The notes beneath the pieces are model-generated. The model saw nothing but the letters and a program-made list of their open reading frames with translations. It made no database searches and was not told where the DNA came from. A DNA stretch of 64,000 bases from Alphaproteobacteria bacterium (GTDB taxonomy: Bacteria > Pseudomonadota > Alphaproteobacteria > UBA8366). Below are positions 9,802-18,205 of this stretch, piece after piece. The first letter of the stretch is position 1; every line of letters begins with the position of its first letter. The DNA is taken from assembly GCA_028281325.1 (NCBI GenBank), contig JANQKC010000004.1, positions 1 to 64,000 of the forward strand. Direction: 5' to 3'. A program made the translations under genes and the position numbers.

Positions 9802-9865
9802 CGGCCGGTACCGGCGCGCGACAACCGACGCGCCTGCGGAAAAAACTTCCAGGGAGGATTTCGCC

Positions 9866-11470
9866 GTGGGCGACACCGTTTCGCGTATCAGCGCAGGGGA
9901 TGTAAAGGCACGGATCAAGGGGGGCGGCGAGTTCGCCATCCTCGACGCCCGCGAGGAGATGACCTTCGGCAAGCGTCATCTGCTGTTGGCGTCCTGCGTG
10001 CCGCTCAGCCGGTTGGAGATCATGGTCGGCGATCTTGTGCCGCGCCGCGATACGCCGGTGGTGTGGTGCGACGACGGCGAAGGCATCGCGGAGACCGCGG
10101 CCGCCCGTACGGCCGCGTTGGGATACGACGACGTGTCGCTCTTGGACGGCGGCATCGCGGCGTGGGAAGCGGCGGGTTACCGCATCTACAGCGGCGTTCA
10201 CGTGCCGAGCAAGGCCTTCGCCGAAGTGGTCGAGCACGAAGCCGCCACGCCCTACATCACCGCGGAAGAGCTGAAGTCGCTGATCGACAGCAAGGCCGAC
10301 ATCGCGATCTACGACAGCCGGTCCTACGAGGAATACAACAACAACAGCATCCCGACCGCGATCAGCGTCCCGGGGGCGGAACTGGTCTATCGGTTCACCG
10401 ATCTGACGCCGTCGTCCGACACGATGGTGATCGTCAATTGCGGCGGGCGTACACGCAGCATCATCGGCGCGCAATCCCTGATCAACGCGGGTTTCCGGAA
10501 CAAGATCGTCTCGTTGAAGGACGGCACGATGGCGTGGCATCTCGCCGGGTTCGACGTGGTGAATGGAGCGACGAAGACTCCGCCGGACGTGTCGGAGAAA
10601 GGGTTCGACGCCGCGCTGAACGGCGCGGCGAAAGTTGCCTCTCTGTGTGACATTCCGAAGATCGACGCGGCGACGCTCGACGCCTGGCGCGGGGAGGCAG
10701 ATAGCAAGACCTTGTATGTCCTGGATGTGCGCACGCCCGAGGAATACGAAGCCGGACACTTGCCCGGCGTCCGGTCCGCGCCGGGGGGCCAATTGGTGCA
10801 GGAGACGGACAGCCATATCGCGGTGTGGGGCGCGCGGGTCGTGCTGGTTGACGACAACGGCGTCCGCGCGACGATGACAGCGTCCTGGCTGAAACAGATG
10901 GGCTGGACGGATGTCGCGACCCTGACGATCGGCAGCGTCGGCGGCTCGTTGGAGACCGGGCCGTATCGTCCCACGGCGCTTGGGTTCGATTCCGGGGCGG
11001 TGTCGACGATCGATGCCGCGGATTTGAAGGCGCGTCTCGACGCGGGTGGCGCCGTGGTTGTCGACGTCGCCGATAGCCGGACCTATCGCGGGGGGCATAT
11101 CCCCGGCGCCCATTTCTCGACCCGTGGCCGGCTTGCGGCCGCGTTGCCGAAACTGCCGCAGGTCGAGGCGTTGGTGTTCACCTCGCCGGACGGGGTGCTG
11201 GCGGGGCTTGCGGCGGCCGATGCGGCGAAAGAAGCGGCTTGTCCAGTCTATCTCTTGTCCGGCGGGACCGATGCCTGGATCGGTGCCGGGTACGCGTTGG
11301 AGGAAGGGCCGACGCATATGGCGGGCGAGGCGGACGATGTGTGGCTGTCGGCGCGCGAACTCGGCAAGAACCGCGAGGAAGCGATGCTCGAGTACCTCGC
11401 CTGGGAGATCGATCTGGTGAACCAGATGGCGACCGACGACGACCATCGGTTCCAAGTCGCCACCGGATGA
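9866..11470 (+). CDS. four-domain rhodanese protein
   Basis: 534-residue cytosolic protein made of four consecutive rhodanese domains (about 8-105, 125-235, 262-350 and 372-470). Rhodaneses carry sulfane sulfur as a cysteine persulfide. Domain 1 has Cys68 in VVWCDDGEG and domain 2 has Cys192 in NCGGRTRS, both at the active-site loop. In domain 3 the equivalent loop reads LVDDNGVRA and in domain 4 FTSPDGVLA, so both lack the cysteine. GTG start at 9866 is supported by AGGGAGGA 7 bp upstream. Its place after a thiol-dioxygenase-like cupin suggests persulfide or thiosulfate handling (inference). Confidence 0.9.
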   Translation: MGDTVSRISAGDVKARIKGGGEFAILDAREEMTFGKRHLLLASCVPLSRLEIMVGDLVPRRDTPVVWCDDGEGIAETAAARTAALGYDDVSLLDGGIAAWEAAGYRIYSGVHVPSKAFAEVVEHEAATPYITAEELKSLIDSKADIAIYDSRSYEEYNNNSIPTAISVPGAELVYRFTDLTPSSDTMVIVNCGGRTRSIIGAQSLINAGFRNKIVSLKDGTMAWHLAGFDVVNGATKTPPDVSEKGFDAALNGAAKVASLCDIPKIDAATLDAWRGEADSKTLYVLDVRTPEEYEAGHLPGVRSAPGGQLVQETDSHIAVWGARVVLVDDNGVRATMTASWLKQMGWTDVATLTIGSVGGSLETGPYRPTALGFDSGAVSTIDAADLKARLDAGGAVVVDVADSRTYRGGHIPGAHFSTRGRLAAALPKLPQVEALVFTSPDGVLAGLAAADAAKEAACPVYLLSGGTDAWIGAGYALEEGPTHMAGEADDVWLSARELGKNREEAMLEYLAWEIDLVNQMATDDDHRFQVATG

Positions 11471-11589
11471 CGCGGCGCTAGCCGCCCAACTCGACGCGGC
11501 GGCAATTTCGCGGGACAATACCGCTGACTTTATAGCGATCCGAAACCGGCCGGTTCCGGCCGGGAATTTCCGAATGGGAGTCTGACAGC

Positions 11590-12792
11590 ATGGACATTCT
11601 CGCGCCGCGCATGAGCCGGTTCAAACCCTCGCCGAGCCAGGTCGCGTCCGCGCGGGTGCGCGAGCTGCAGGCCGAAGGGCATACGATCATCAAGCTCACC
11701 GCCGGCGAACCGGACTTTCCGACGCCGGACAACGCCAAACAGGCGGTCATGGACCTGATGGACCGGAACGAAATCCGGTACGGGCCGATCAACGGCACCC
11801 AGGAGATGCGCGAGGCCGCCCAACTGAAGTTCAAGCGCGAAAACGGTCTTCACTACGATCTCGATCAGATCACGGTCTGCGCCGGGACCAAGCAAATTCT
11901 CTTCAACGCGCTGATGGCGACGGTGCACGAGGGCGACGAAGTGGTCATACCGGGGCCCTATTGGGCGTCCTATCCGGACATGACCCGGCTGGCGGGCGGC
12001 ACACCGGTGATCGTCAGCGCCGGTCAGAACAACCAGTTCAAGATTCGGCCGGAGCAGCTCGCAGAAGCGATCACCGACAAGACAAAATGGCTAATCTTCT
12101 GTTCGCCGGGCAACCCGACGGGTGCAACCTATTCGCCCGAGGAAATGCGCGCACTCGCCGACGTATTGGTGAAACACCCGCATGTCCATATCCTGACCGA
12201 CGATGTGTATGAGCATTTGATCTACGACGGGCGGGAGTTCTCCACCTTCGCGCAGGTCGAGCCCCAGCTTTATGACCGCACGGTGACGTGTAACGGCGTC
12301 TCCAAGGCGTATTCGATGACCGGCTGGCGGCTCGGCTATGCCGGCGGACCGAAGGAGATCATCTCGGCGATGGCGAAACTCCAATCGCAAAGCGCGTCGG
12401 GCGTTAGCGTCGTGGGCCAGGCGGCGGCCGTCGCTGCCTTGACCGGACCGCAGGAGTTCGTGAAGGAACGCACCGCCAACCTGCAACGCCGCCGTGACAT
12501 GCTGTTCGAGAAGTTGAGCGCGGCCGAAGGGTTGAGCTGCGATCTGCCGGAGGGTGCGATGTACATCTTCTGCTGCTGCGCCGGTACGATCGGCAAGCGG
12601 GCGCCGGATGGACGGGTGATCGAGAACGATACGGATTTCGCGCTGTATCTGCTGGATTCGGTCGGGGTCGCGGTCGTACAGGGTGTTGCCTACGGCCTGT
12701 CGCCGTATTTCCGGGCCAGCTTCGTCGCGCCGGAAGAGGATATCGAGAAAGGCGGCGATCTGATCCAGGAGGCCTGCGCCGCCTTGCGGTGA
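11590..12792 (+). CDS. class I aminotransferase (AspB-like)
   Basis: 400-residue PLP-dependent aminotransferase of fold type I, subgroup of bacterial aspartate aminotransferases. The PLP lysine lies in NGVSKAYSMTGWRLGYA, with SPGNPTGA and the GPINGTQEMREA loop earlier and the substrate-carboxylate Arg in YFRASF near the C terminus. GGGAG lies about 10 bp before ATG 11590. Its neighbours (cupin, rhodanese, acyl-CoA dehydrogenase) suggest a catabolic rather than general role, for example deaminating an amino acid or cysteine-sulfinate-like compound, but the sequence alone cannot tell. Confidence 0.9.
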   Translation: MDILAPRMSRFKPSPSQVASARVRELQAEGHTIIKLTAGEPDFPTPDNAKQAVMDLMDRNEIRYGPINGTQEMREAAQLKFKRENGLHYDLDQITVCAGTKQILFNALMATVHEGDEVVIPGPYWASYPDMTRLAGGTPVIVSAGQNNQFKIRPEQLAEAITDKTKWLIFCSPGNPTGATYSPEEMRALADVLVKHPHVHILTDDVYEHLIYDGREFSTFAQVEPQLYDRTVTCNGVSKAYSMTGWRLGYAGGPKEIISAMAKLQSQSASGVSVVGQAAAVAALTGPQEFVKERTANLQRRRDMLFEKLSAAEGLSCDLPEGAMYIFCCCAGTIGKRAPDGRVIENDTDFALYLLDSVGVAVVQGVAYGLSPYFRASFVAPEEDIEKGGDLIQEACAALR

Positions 12793-12907
12793 CGATGCAC
12801 CGCCCCGGTATTCCTAGCCCATCCCGAACCGTTGCCATGCGGTGCGATGGGCCTAGGTTTCTGCCGACAACCGCTAAGAACATCCACGAAGAAAAGGACC
12901 AGCCGTC

Positions 12908-14074
12908 ATGCCTGTCGAATTCGCCGAAGAAGAGCGGATGCTGATCGATCTCGTCGAGAAATTCGTCGAGAACGAATTGATGCCATTGGAAAAGGCCGTT
13001 ATGGCGCGGGAAGCGGCCGGCGAGGCTTGGTCGCTGTTGCCGGAAGAGGAAGAGCCGCTTCTGGCGAAGTGCAAGGAACTCGGGCTCTGGGCGCTCGACG
13101 CGCCGGAGGAGGCCGGAGGCATGGGCTTGCCGTCGACGGTCATGCTGGCGTTGCAGGAGCGGTTGAAGCGCACGGTGACGCCGTTCATCTTTCCGCCGGA
13201 CTCGCCGAACCTCCATATGCTCGAAGCGGTCGCGTCGCCCGAGCAGAAGAAGAAATACATGGAGCCGTATGCCCAGGGCGAGATGAAATCCTGCATCGGC
13301 ATTTCCGAGCCGGGGGCGGGCGGTGACCCCGCGCAGATGAAGACCCGCGCGATCCGCGACGGAGATGAGTGGGTCATCAACGGCCGGAAAATCTGGGTCT
13401 CCAACGTCCCGAAGGCCGATTTCATCATCCTTATGGCGGTGACCGATCCGGACAAGGGCGCGCGTGGGGGCATCACCGCCTTCATTCTGGAGAAGGACAC
13501 GCCCGGCTTCTCGATCGAACGCGAGATTCCGATGCTGGGCGGGTCGCGCACCTATGAATTGGTGTTGGACGACGTGCGCCTGAAAGACAGCCAGGTCCTC
13601 GGCGAGGTCGGGCAAGGCTTCGCGCCGATGCAGCAGCGGTTGACGGTCCGGCGGCTGGAAATCGGCGCGATGGGCGTCGGCATGGCGTCCCGCGCACTGG
13701 CGATGATGTGCGAGCATACCCAACAGCGCGAGACCTTCGGCACGCTGCTGTCCGACCGGCAGGCGATCCAATGGTGGATCGCCGATGCGGCCACCAAGAT
13801 TCATGCGACACGGTTGATGGTGATGGACGCCGCGGAGAAGCAGGACCGCGGCGAGGACGTGCGCACGGAAGCATCGATGATCAAGGTCTTCGCGACGGAA
13901 ATGGCCACCGAAGTCCTGGATCACGCGATGCAGAGTTTCGGCGCGATGGGGATGACCCGCGAACTGCCCTTCGCCATTATGTCGCAGCGTCTTCGCCTGT
14001 CCCGGATCTACGAGGGGCCGACCGAGGTGCACCGCATGGTCATCGCCCGCCGCACGCTTCGACAATACGCCTAA
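12908..14074 (+). CDS. acyl-CoA dehydrogenase
   Basis: 388-residue flavoprotein of the acyl-CoA dehydrogenase family, which introduces a 2,3 double bond into an acyl-CoA and passes electrons to ETF. The helical N domain, the middle beta domain (GISEPGAGGDPAQMKTRA at about 128-145, ending WVSN for FAD binding) and the C-terminal catalytic segment RIYEGPTEVHRMVIARR with the expected Glu are all present. It is followed 17 bp later by the Fe-ADH-like gene. Substrate unknown; the family also includes desulfinases acting on sulfinopropionyl-CoA, worth considering given the sulfur-type neighbours. Confidence 0.9.
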   Translation: MPVEFAEEERMLIDLVEKFVENELMPLEKAVMAREAAGEAWSLLPEEEEPLLAKCKELGLWALDAPEEAGGMGLPSTVMLALQERLKRTVTPFIFPPDSPNLHMLEAVASPEQKKKYMEPYAQGEMKSCIGISEPGAGGDPAQMKTRAIRDGDEWVINGRKIWVSNVPKADFIILMAVTDPDKGARGGITAFILEKDTPGFSIEREIPMLGGSRTYELVLDDVRLKDSQVLGEVGQGFAPMQQRLTVRRLEIGAMGVGMASRALAMMCEHTQQRETFGTLLSDRQAIQWWIADAATKIHATRLMVMDAAEKQDRGEDVRTEASMIKVFATEMATEVLDHAMQSFGAMGMTRELPFAIMSQRLRLSRIYEGPTEVHRMVIARRTLRQYA

Positions 14075-14091
14075 GCACGACGGGAACAGCG

Positions 14092-15306
14092 ATGAGCCGA
14101 CAGGCATTCAGGGCAGCCGGATATCCGTGGCGCTTGTTTTGCGGACCGCGGGTCATCGAGCAGCGGTTGACGGAAGCGGTGGACCGGACCGGCGCGAAGC
14201 GCGCGATGGTGATCTGTTCGCCGTCGATCAACCGGCGTACCGACACGGTTCACCGCATCGAAGCGGCGCTGGGCGAGCGTTTCGTCGGCGTTTTCGACGG
14301 GATCGAAAAGGATTCGACCTACGCATCGGTCGACGCCGCCCGGCAGGCGGCCGTGGACGCCAAGGCGGACCTGCTGATCGCGGCCGGCGGCGGCAGCGTC
14401 ATCGTGGCGGTGCGCGCCGTGGCGATTTTCCTGGCCGAGGTGGGCGATCCCTTCGAGATCATGACGCAATACCCGGACGGTAAGCCCGCCTATAGCCCGC
14501 GTCTCATGGCCCCGAAACCGCCGATCATCAACATCCCGACCACGCCGACCAGCGCGATGAACCGGGCCGGGACAGGGTTGAAGAATCCCGACCTGGATCA
14601 CCGGATGGAGTATTTCGATCCCAAGACGCGCCCGAGCGCGATCTTCCTCGATGACGATGCACTGCTTTCCGCGCCGAAAGGTGTCCTCCGGTCCACCGCG
14701 ACCACGGTCTTCGCCAGCGCCGTCAGCGCGTTGTCGCAGGTCGATCTCAATCCCCTGGTGGCGGGGAACAGGGATCATGCGTTCAAGTTGGCGCATGGCG
14801 CGTATCTGCGCCTGATGGACAATCTCGACGATCCGGCGTTGCGCACCGATCTCTGCCTCGCGGCCTTCCTGCAGAACCGGGCGGAGGACGACGGGCGTGG
14901 GCGGTTTGCCGGCGGCCCGTTTTCGGGGAACTACGCGGTGTCGACGGCGCTGCACATCCGCTATCCGGCGGTCGGGCAGGGGGAATCGACCTCGGTCGTC
15001 CATGCGCCTGCGATGCGGTTGGCCGAAGATGTCGATCCAAGGGCCGCCCGGCAGGTCGCCGAAGGACTAGGCGTTTGGTCCGATGGCATGGACGCGGCGC
15101 AATCGACCGGCGCCGTGGCCGAAGCCGTCGAGAATATCTACGGCCGGATCGGCGTGCCGACGCGGCTTCGCCAATTGGACATCCCGAAGGACGATCTGAT
15201 CAACATCGCCAAGGAAACGGTGAAGAACTTCAACGCCAACGCGGGCGCGCGATCCGAAGAGCAGCAAATCCAGAACGCACTGAGATTGCTCGAAGCCGCT
15301 TGGTAA
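14092..15306 (+). CDS. divergent iron-containing-alcohol-dehydrogenase-family protein
   Basis: 404-residue protein of the group III (iron-dependent) alcohol dehydrogenase/maleylacetate reductase family. The dinucleotide-binding GGGS (AAGGGSVIVAV) and the PTTPTSAMNRAGTG loop are recognisable. The usual GxDALTHAxE helix that supplies an Asp and a His to iron reads TTVFASAVSALS here, so both ligands are missing, and the Asp after GGGS is also replaced. Two later histidines (ALHIRYP and VVHAPAM) remain. ATG 14092 is chosen because the frame further upstream overlaps the acyl-CoA dehydrogenase without homology. Either a metal-independent reductase (maleylacetate reductases are in this family) or a repurposed fold. 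Confidence 0.78.
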   Translation: MSRQAFRAAGYPWRLFCGPRVIEQRLTEAVDRTGAKRAMVICSPSINRRTDTVHRIEAALGERFVGVFDGIEKDSTYASVDAARQAAVDAKADLLIAAGGGSVIVAVRAVAIFLAEVGDPFEIMTQYPDGKPAYSPRLMAPKPPIINIPTTPTSAMNRAGTGLKNPDLDHRMEYFDPKTRPSAIFLDDDALLSAPKGVLRSTATTVFASAVSALSQVDLNPLVAGNRDHAFKLAHGAYLRLMDNLDDPALRTDLCLAAFLQNRAEDDGRGRFAGGPFSGNYAVSTALHIRYPAVGQGESTSVVHAPAMRLAEDVDPRAARQVAEGLGVWSDGMDAAQSTGAVAEAVENIYGRIGVPTRLRQLDIPKDDLINIAKETVKNFNANAGARSEEQQIQNALRLLEAAW

Positions 15307-15364
15307 CGCCGAGGCGCAGGTGCGCTAGTGCAGAGCGAGATATCAACCGTGGGAGCAACACGTC

Positions 15365-15982
15365 ATGATCCTTGTAGGCCGTAACCTGTCGCCTTTCGTG
15401 CGGCGCAGCGCGATCGTCCTGAAGACCTTGGGAATGGATTTTGAACCCAAGGGGTTGTCGACGGCGGACGACACCGACGAAATCATGAAGATCAATCCGG
15501 TGGGCCGGGTGCCGTCGCTGATCCTGGAGGATGGCGAGACCATCGTCGACAGTCAGGCGATCATCGATCACGCGCTGGAGGTGGGTGACCCCGACAACCG
15601 ATTGCTCGCGGCGTCGGGGGCGGAGCGGCGGGCGGTGTTGCGGATTTCCGCTATTGCCCAGGGCGCGATGGAGAAGGCGGTGGCGTCCAGCTATGAGCGG
15701 AACCGCCGTCCCAAGGACAAGGTGTATACGGGCTGGGTCGAGCAGGTCGACGCGCAGAATGCATCGGCATTGGCGTCGCTGGACGCGATGGCCAGGGCCG
15801 GCGGCGAGTGGATACACGGCGGTCACATGACGCTGGCGGATATCAACGCGGCCGTCGCCTATGACTTCGTCGGCATCGCGGAGCCCTATCTCGTCAAGGA
15901 TGACGCATACCCCGCGTTGGCGGCGTTATCCCAGCGCTGCAATGCGTTACCGGCCTTTGCCGAGACGCAGTGGAAGGGTTGA
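15365..15982 (+). CDS. glutathione S-transferase-like protein
   Basis: 205 residues with an N-terminal thioredoxin-fold GST domain (NLSPFVRRSAIVLKTLG, cis-Pro in GRVPSL, and EDGETIVDSQAI binding the gamma-glutamyl part) and an all-helical C-terminal domain. The Ser/Pro at residues 9-10 sits where Ser- or Cys-type GSTs have their glutathione-activating residue. A GGGAG ribosome binding site precedes ATG 15365. It lies 58 bp after the Fe-ADH-like gene and 78 bp before the thioredoxin-fold partner of the UGSC selenoprotein, adding to the redox/thiol theme of this cluster. Confidence 0.85.
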   Translation: MILVGRNLSPFVRRSAIVLKTLGMDFEPKGLSTADDTDEIMKINPVGRVPSLILEDGETIVDSQAIIDHALEVGDPDNRLLAASGAERRAVLRISAIAQGAMEKAVASSYERNRRPKDKVYTGWVEQVDAQNASALASLDAMARAGGEWIHGGHMTLADINAAVAYDFVGIAEPYLVKDDAYPALAALSQRCNALPAFAETQWKG

Positions 15983-16060
15983 GCCGATTGCTGGGACCGA
16001 TCGCCGGTGCTAGCCTGAATCGTTGGCGCACCGACCGCGCACCTTCCCTTGGAGACAAGA

Positions 16061-17500
16061 ATGGCTGACACGGACAATGGCATCATCGCGGTCGTCAAAC
16101 GCGATTGCCCGACTTGCGAACTCGTGGAGCCGGTTCTGAAGCGGCTTGAAGAGGCCGGGACCCTGGTGCGCGTCTATTCGCAGGACGATCCGGCCTTCCC
16201 GGCGAGCATTGCCGATGTCCAGGACGACCGGTCGCTCGAACGGTCCTTTCATCTGAACGTGGAGTTCGTGCCGACGCTGATCCGCCTGGAAGACCGGCGG
16301 GAATCCGGCCGCGTGTTCGGTTGGAACCGGGAGGAGTGGGAGCGGTTCACCGGCATTCAGGGCATCGGCGAAGGATTGCCCGCGAACCAGCCGGGCTGTG
16401 GGTCGAAATCGGTCGAGCCCGGGATTCCCGAGCAGCTACAGGCGCGCTACGGCGAGGTGCCGTTCAAGTCGCGGAAGGTCGAGTATTCCGACTGGGACGA
16501 TGTGATGGAGCAGGCGTTCGACCGGGGCTGGACCGATGGTCTGCCGGTCGTGCCGCCGACCGATGCCCGCATTCTGCGCATGCTGACGGGCACCGACCGG
16601 GCGCCGGACGAGGTCGTCGGTATCATGCCGCCGGACCTGAAGGAATGCACGGTCGAGAAGATTGCGGTGAACGCGGTCATGGCCGGGGCGCGGCCGGAGT
16701 ACATGCCGGTGATCCTGGCGGTCGTCGAAGCCGCGCTGAAACCGAAATTTACGCTGCACGGCGTGTTGTGCACGCTCAACTTTGCGGGGCCGGTCATCAT
16801 GGTCAACGGGCCGGTCACCAAGTCGATCGGGATGAACTGGGGCGGCAACTGCCTGGGCCAGGGCAACCGCGCGAACGCCACCATCGGGCGGACCCTGCAA
16901 TTGCTGGTGCGGAATGTCGGCGGCGGGCGGCCCGGCGAAATCGACCGCGCGGTCTTCGGCAACCCGGGGAAATACACCTATTGTTTCGCCGAGGACGAGA
17001 CCGACCCGGATTGGGAGCCGCTGCACGTATCGCGCGGCTGCACCCCGGGGTCCAACGCGGTGACGCTGCATCACGGCCATGGCGTGACCGGCTTCTCGGA
17101 CTCTGCGGCCCGCGGGGCGGACGAACTCGCGCGGTCGCTGTCGCTGATGCTCGTCAACGAGATGCATCCGAAGAAGACGCAATGCGCCAACGTCATCGTC
17201 GCGATCTCGCCGGAGCACTACCGTATCTACAAGGATGACGGTTGGGGCCGGAAGGAGATCGAGGAAGCGCTGCACCATTACACGACCCGGCCCGGCAAGG
17301 ACCTGATCAAGGGCGCGCAAGGCATCAACGAAGGGATCGACCCGGCGCTGGCCGAGGAGATGGTGCCCAAATTCTGGCGCGATCACGGTATACTGTTGGT
17401 GCGCGCGGGCGGCCCCGGCGGCCTGCAGACCGCGATCATCGGCGGTTGGAGCGGCGGCCGGAACCATGACGAGATTCAGCCGGTCACGCACCAGTTCTAG
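16061..17500 (+). CDS. thioredoxin-fold protein with large uncharacterised C-terminal domain, partner of UGSC selenoprotein
   Basis: 479 residues. Residues 7-95 form a thioredoxin-like domain with CPTC at 16-19 and a cis-proline in FVPTLI. Residues about 120-479 form a domain I do not recognise, rich in Gly and conserved-looking blocks (SDWDDVMEQAFDRGWTDG, GIMPPDLKE, NWGGNCLGQGNRANATIGR, HHGHGVTGFSD), which look enzymatic or ligand-binding. It also holds a PGCGSKS segment just after the thioredoxin domain. There is no signal peptide or membrane helix, so it is cytosolic. The start is set by TTGGAGAC before ATG 16061. The UGSC selenoprotein begins 42 bp downstream, so a selenol-disulfide relay between the two is a natural hypothesis. 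Confidence 0.8.
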   Translation: MADTDNGIIAVVKRDCPTCELVEPVLKRLEEAGTLVRVYSQDDPAFPASIADVQDDRSLERSFHLNVEFVPTLIRLEDRRESGRVFGWNREEWERFTGIQGIGEGLPANQPGCGSKSVEPGIPEQLQARYGEVPFKSRKVEYSDWDDVMEQAFDRGWTDGLPVVPPTDARILRMLTGTDRAPDEVVGIMPPDLKECTVEKIAVNAVMAGARPEYMPVILAVVEAALKPKFTLHGVLCTLNFAGPVIMVNGPVTKSIGMNWGGNCLGQGNRANATIGRTLQLLVRNVGGGRPGEIDRAVFGNPGKYTYCFAEDETDPDWEPLHVSRGCTPGSNAVTLHHGHGVTGFSDSAARGADELARSLSLMLVNEMHPKKTQCANVIVAISPEHYRIYKDDGWGRKEIEEALHHYTTRPGKDLIKGAQGINEGIDPALAEEMVPKFWRDHGILLVRAGGPGGLQTAIIGGWSGGRNHDEIQPVTHQF

Positions 17501-17542
17501 AAACGGCATCCTGCCCGTAACCGAAAAGGAGGACTGTCCGAC

Positions 17543-18061
17543 ATGAGATTCGTTCGAGACCCGACCAGCGAAGCGTCCGCGACCAAACGGCCGCCGCGGG
17601 CCTTACCCGCCGACATTACGGGCAAGACGATCGCGCTGCTTGATATCTCCAAGGAACGCAGCGACGAATTCCTCGATCATCTCGAAGTCAAATTCTCGGA
17701 AGCCGGTTTCCCGGTGAAGCGCTACCGCAAGCCGAGCAATTCCAAGAATGCGACGCCCGAGCTGATCCAGGCGATTGTCCAGGACGCGGATATCGTCGTC
17801 GAAAGCCTCGCCGATTGAGGCTCGTGCACGTCGTGCAGTCTGCATGACATGAATGCACTGGATAACTTGGGCGTTCCCGGATTGATGGTCGCGACGACCG
17901 AATTCAAGGTCGCGGCGTCGTCGCAGGCGAAATCGCTGGGTTTCGAACCGCATATCGTTTGGGTCGAGCATCCGATTCAGAACCGCACGGCGGACGAATT
18001 GCGGGATATCGCCTATAATGCGTTCACGCCGATCATGGAGACGCTGCAGAACGGCGCTTGA
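17543..18061 (+). CDS. UGSC-motif selenoprotein (in-frame TGA = Sec92)
   Basis: Read through TGA at 17816-17818 the frame gives 172 residues: 91 before it, then Sec-Gly-Ser-Cys-Thr-Ser-Cys and 74 more, ending at TGA 18059-18061. The segment after the TGA is in the same frame, has the same codon bias and folds on naturally (beta-strand VVESLAD, redox loop, helix MNALDNLG, strand GLMVATTEF). A hairpin at 17830-17848 matches a bacterial SECIS. A UGSC-containing (seleno)protein family is known to me from marine metagenomes, with no established function. AAAAGGAGG lies before ATG 17543. Ordinary annotation would give a 91-residue fragment plus a second false start at 17849. Confidence 0.93.
17830..17848 (+). 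promoter_or_regulatory. bacterial SECIS element of the UGSC gene
   Basis: Hairpin with arms GTCGTGCA and TGCATGAC (one G-T pair) and loop GTC, starting 11 nt after the TGA. The E. coli fdhF SECIS also starts 11 nt after its UGA and has the apical sequence TGCAGGTCTGCA; here the apex is TGCAGTCTGCA, one G shorter. The G and T that SelB reads in the loop are kept. It lies inside the coding sequence, so its bases also encode Ser-Cys-Ser-Leu-His-Asp. Confidence 0.88.
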
Positions 18062-18205
18062 TTCGCAAGGCTGGCTTGCGGACCAAATTAGCGGGCTGTC
18101 TCTCGCTGATTCTAGGGTAGTATCGCCGCAGTTTTCGTGTGGGATGTGTTGCCGGTCGACTCCGCTCGGCCGTATCGGTTTGAATTGATCGGGGAAGGCC
18201 GCGAC

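Noticed and set aside
9758..11518. Long minus-strand open frame over the rhodanese gene
   Set aside because: Antisense shadow caused by high GC; the plus strand gives four clear rhodanese domains and a ribosome binding site.
12790..12798. Possible Sec readthrough of aminotransferase TGA followed by CGA TGC
   Set aside because: The protein is already full length, no homologous sequence follows, and no convincing SECIS hairpin was seen.
17849..18061. Separate 70-residue gene starting at ATG 17849
   Set aside because: It is the C-terminal half of the UGSC selenoprotein in the same frame after the TGA; it has no ribosome binding site of its own.
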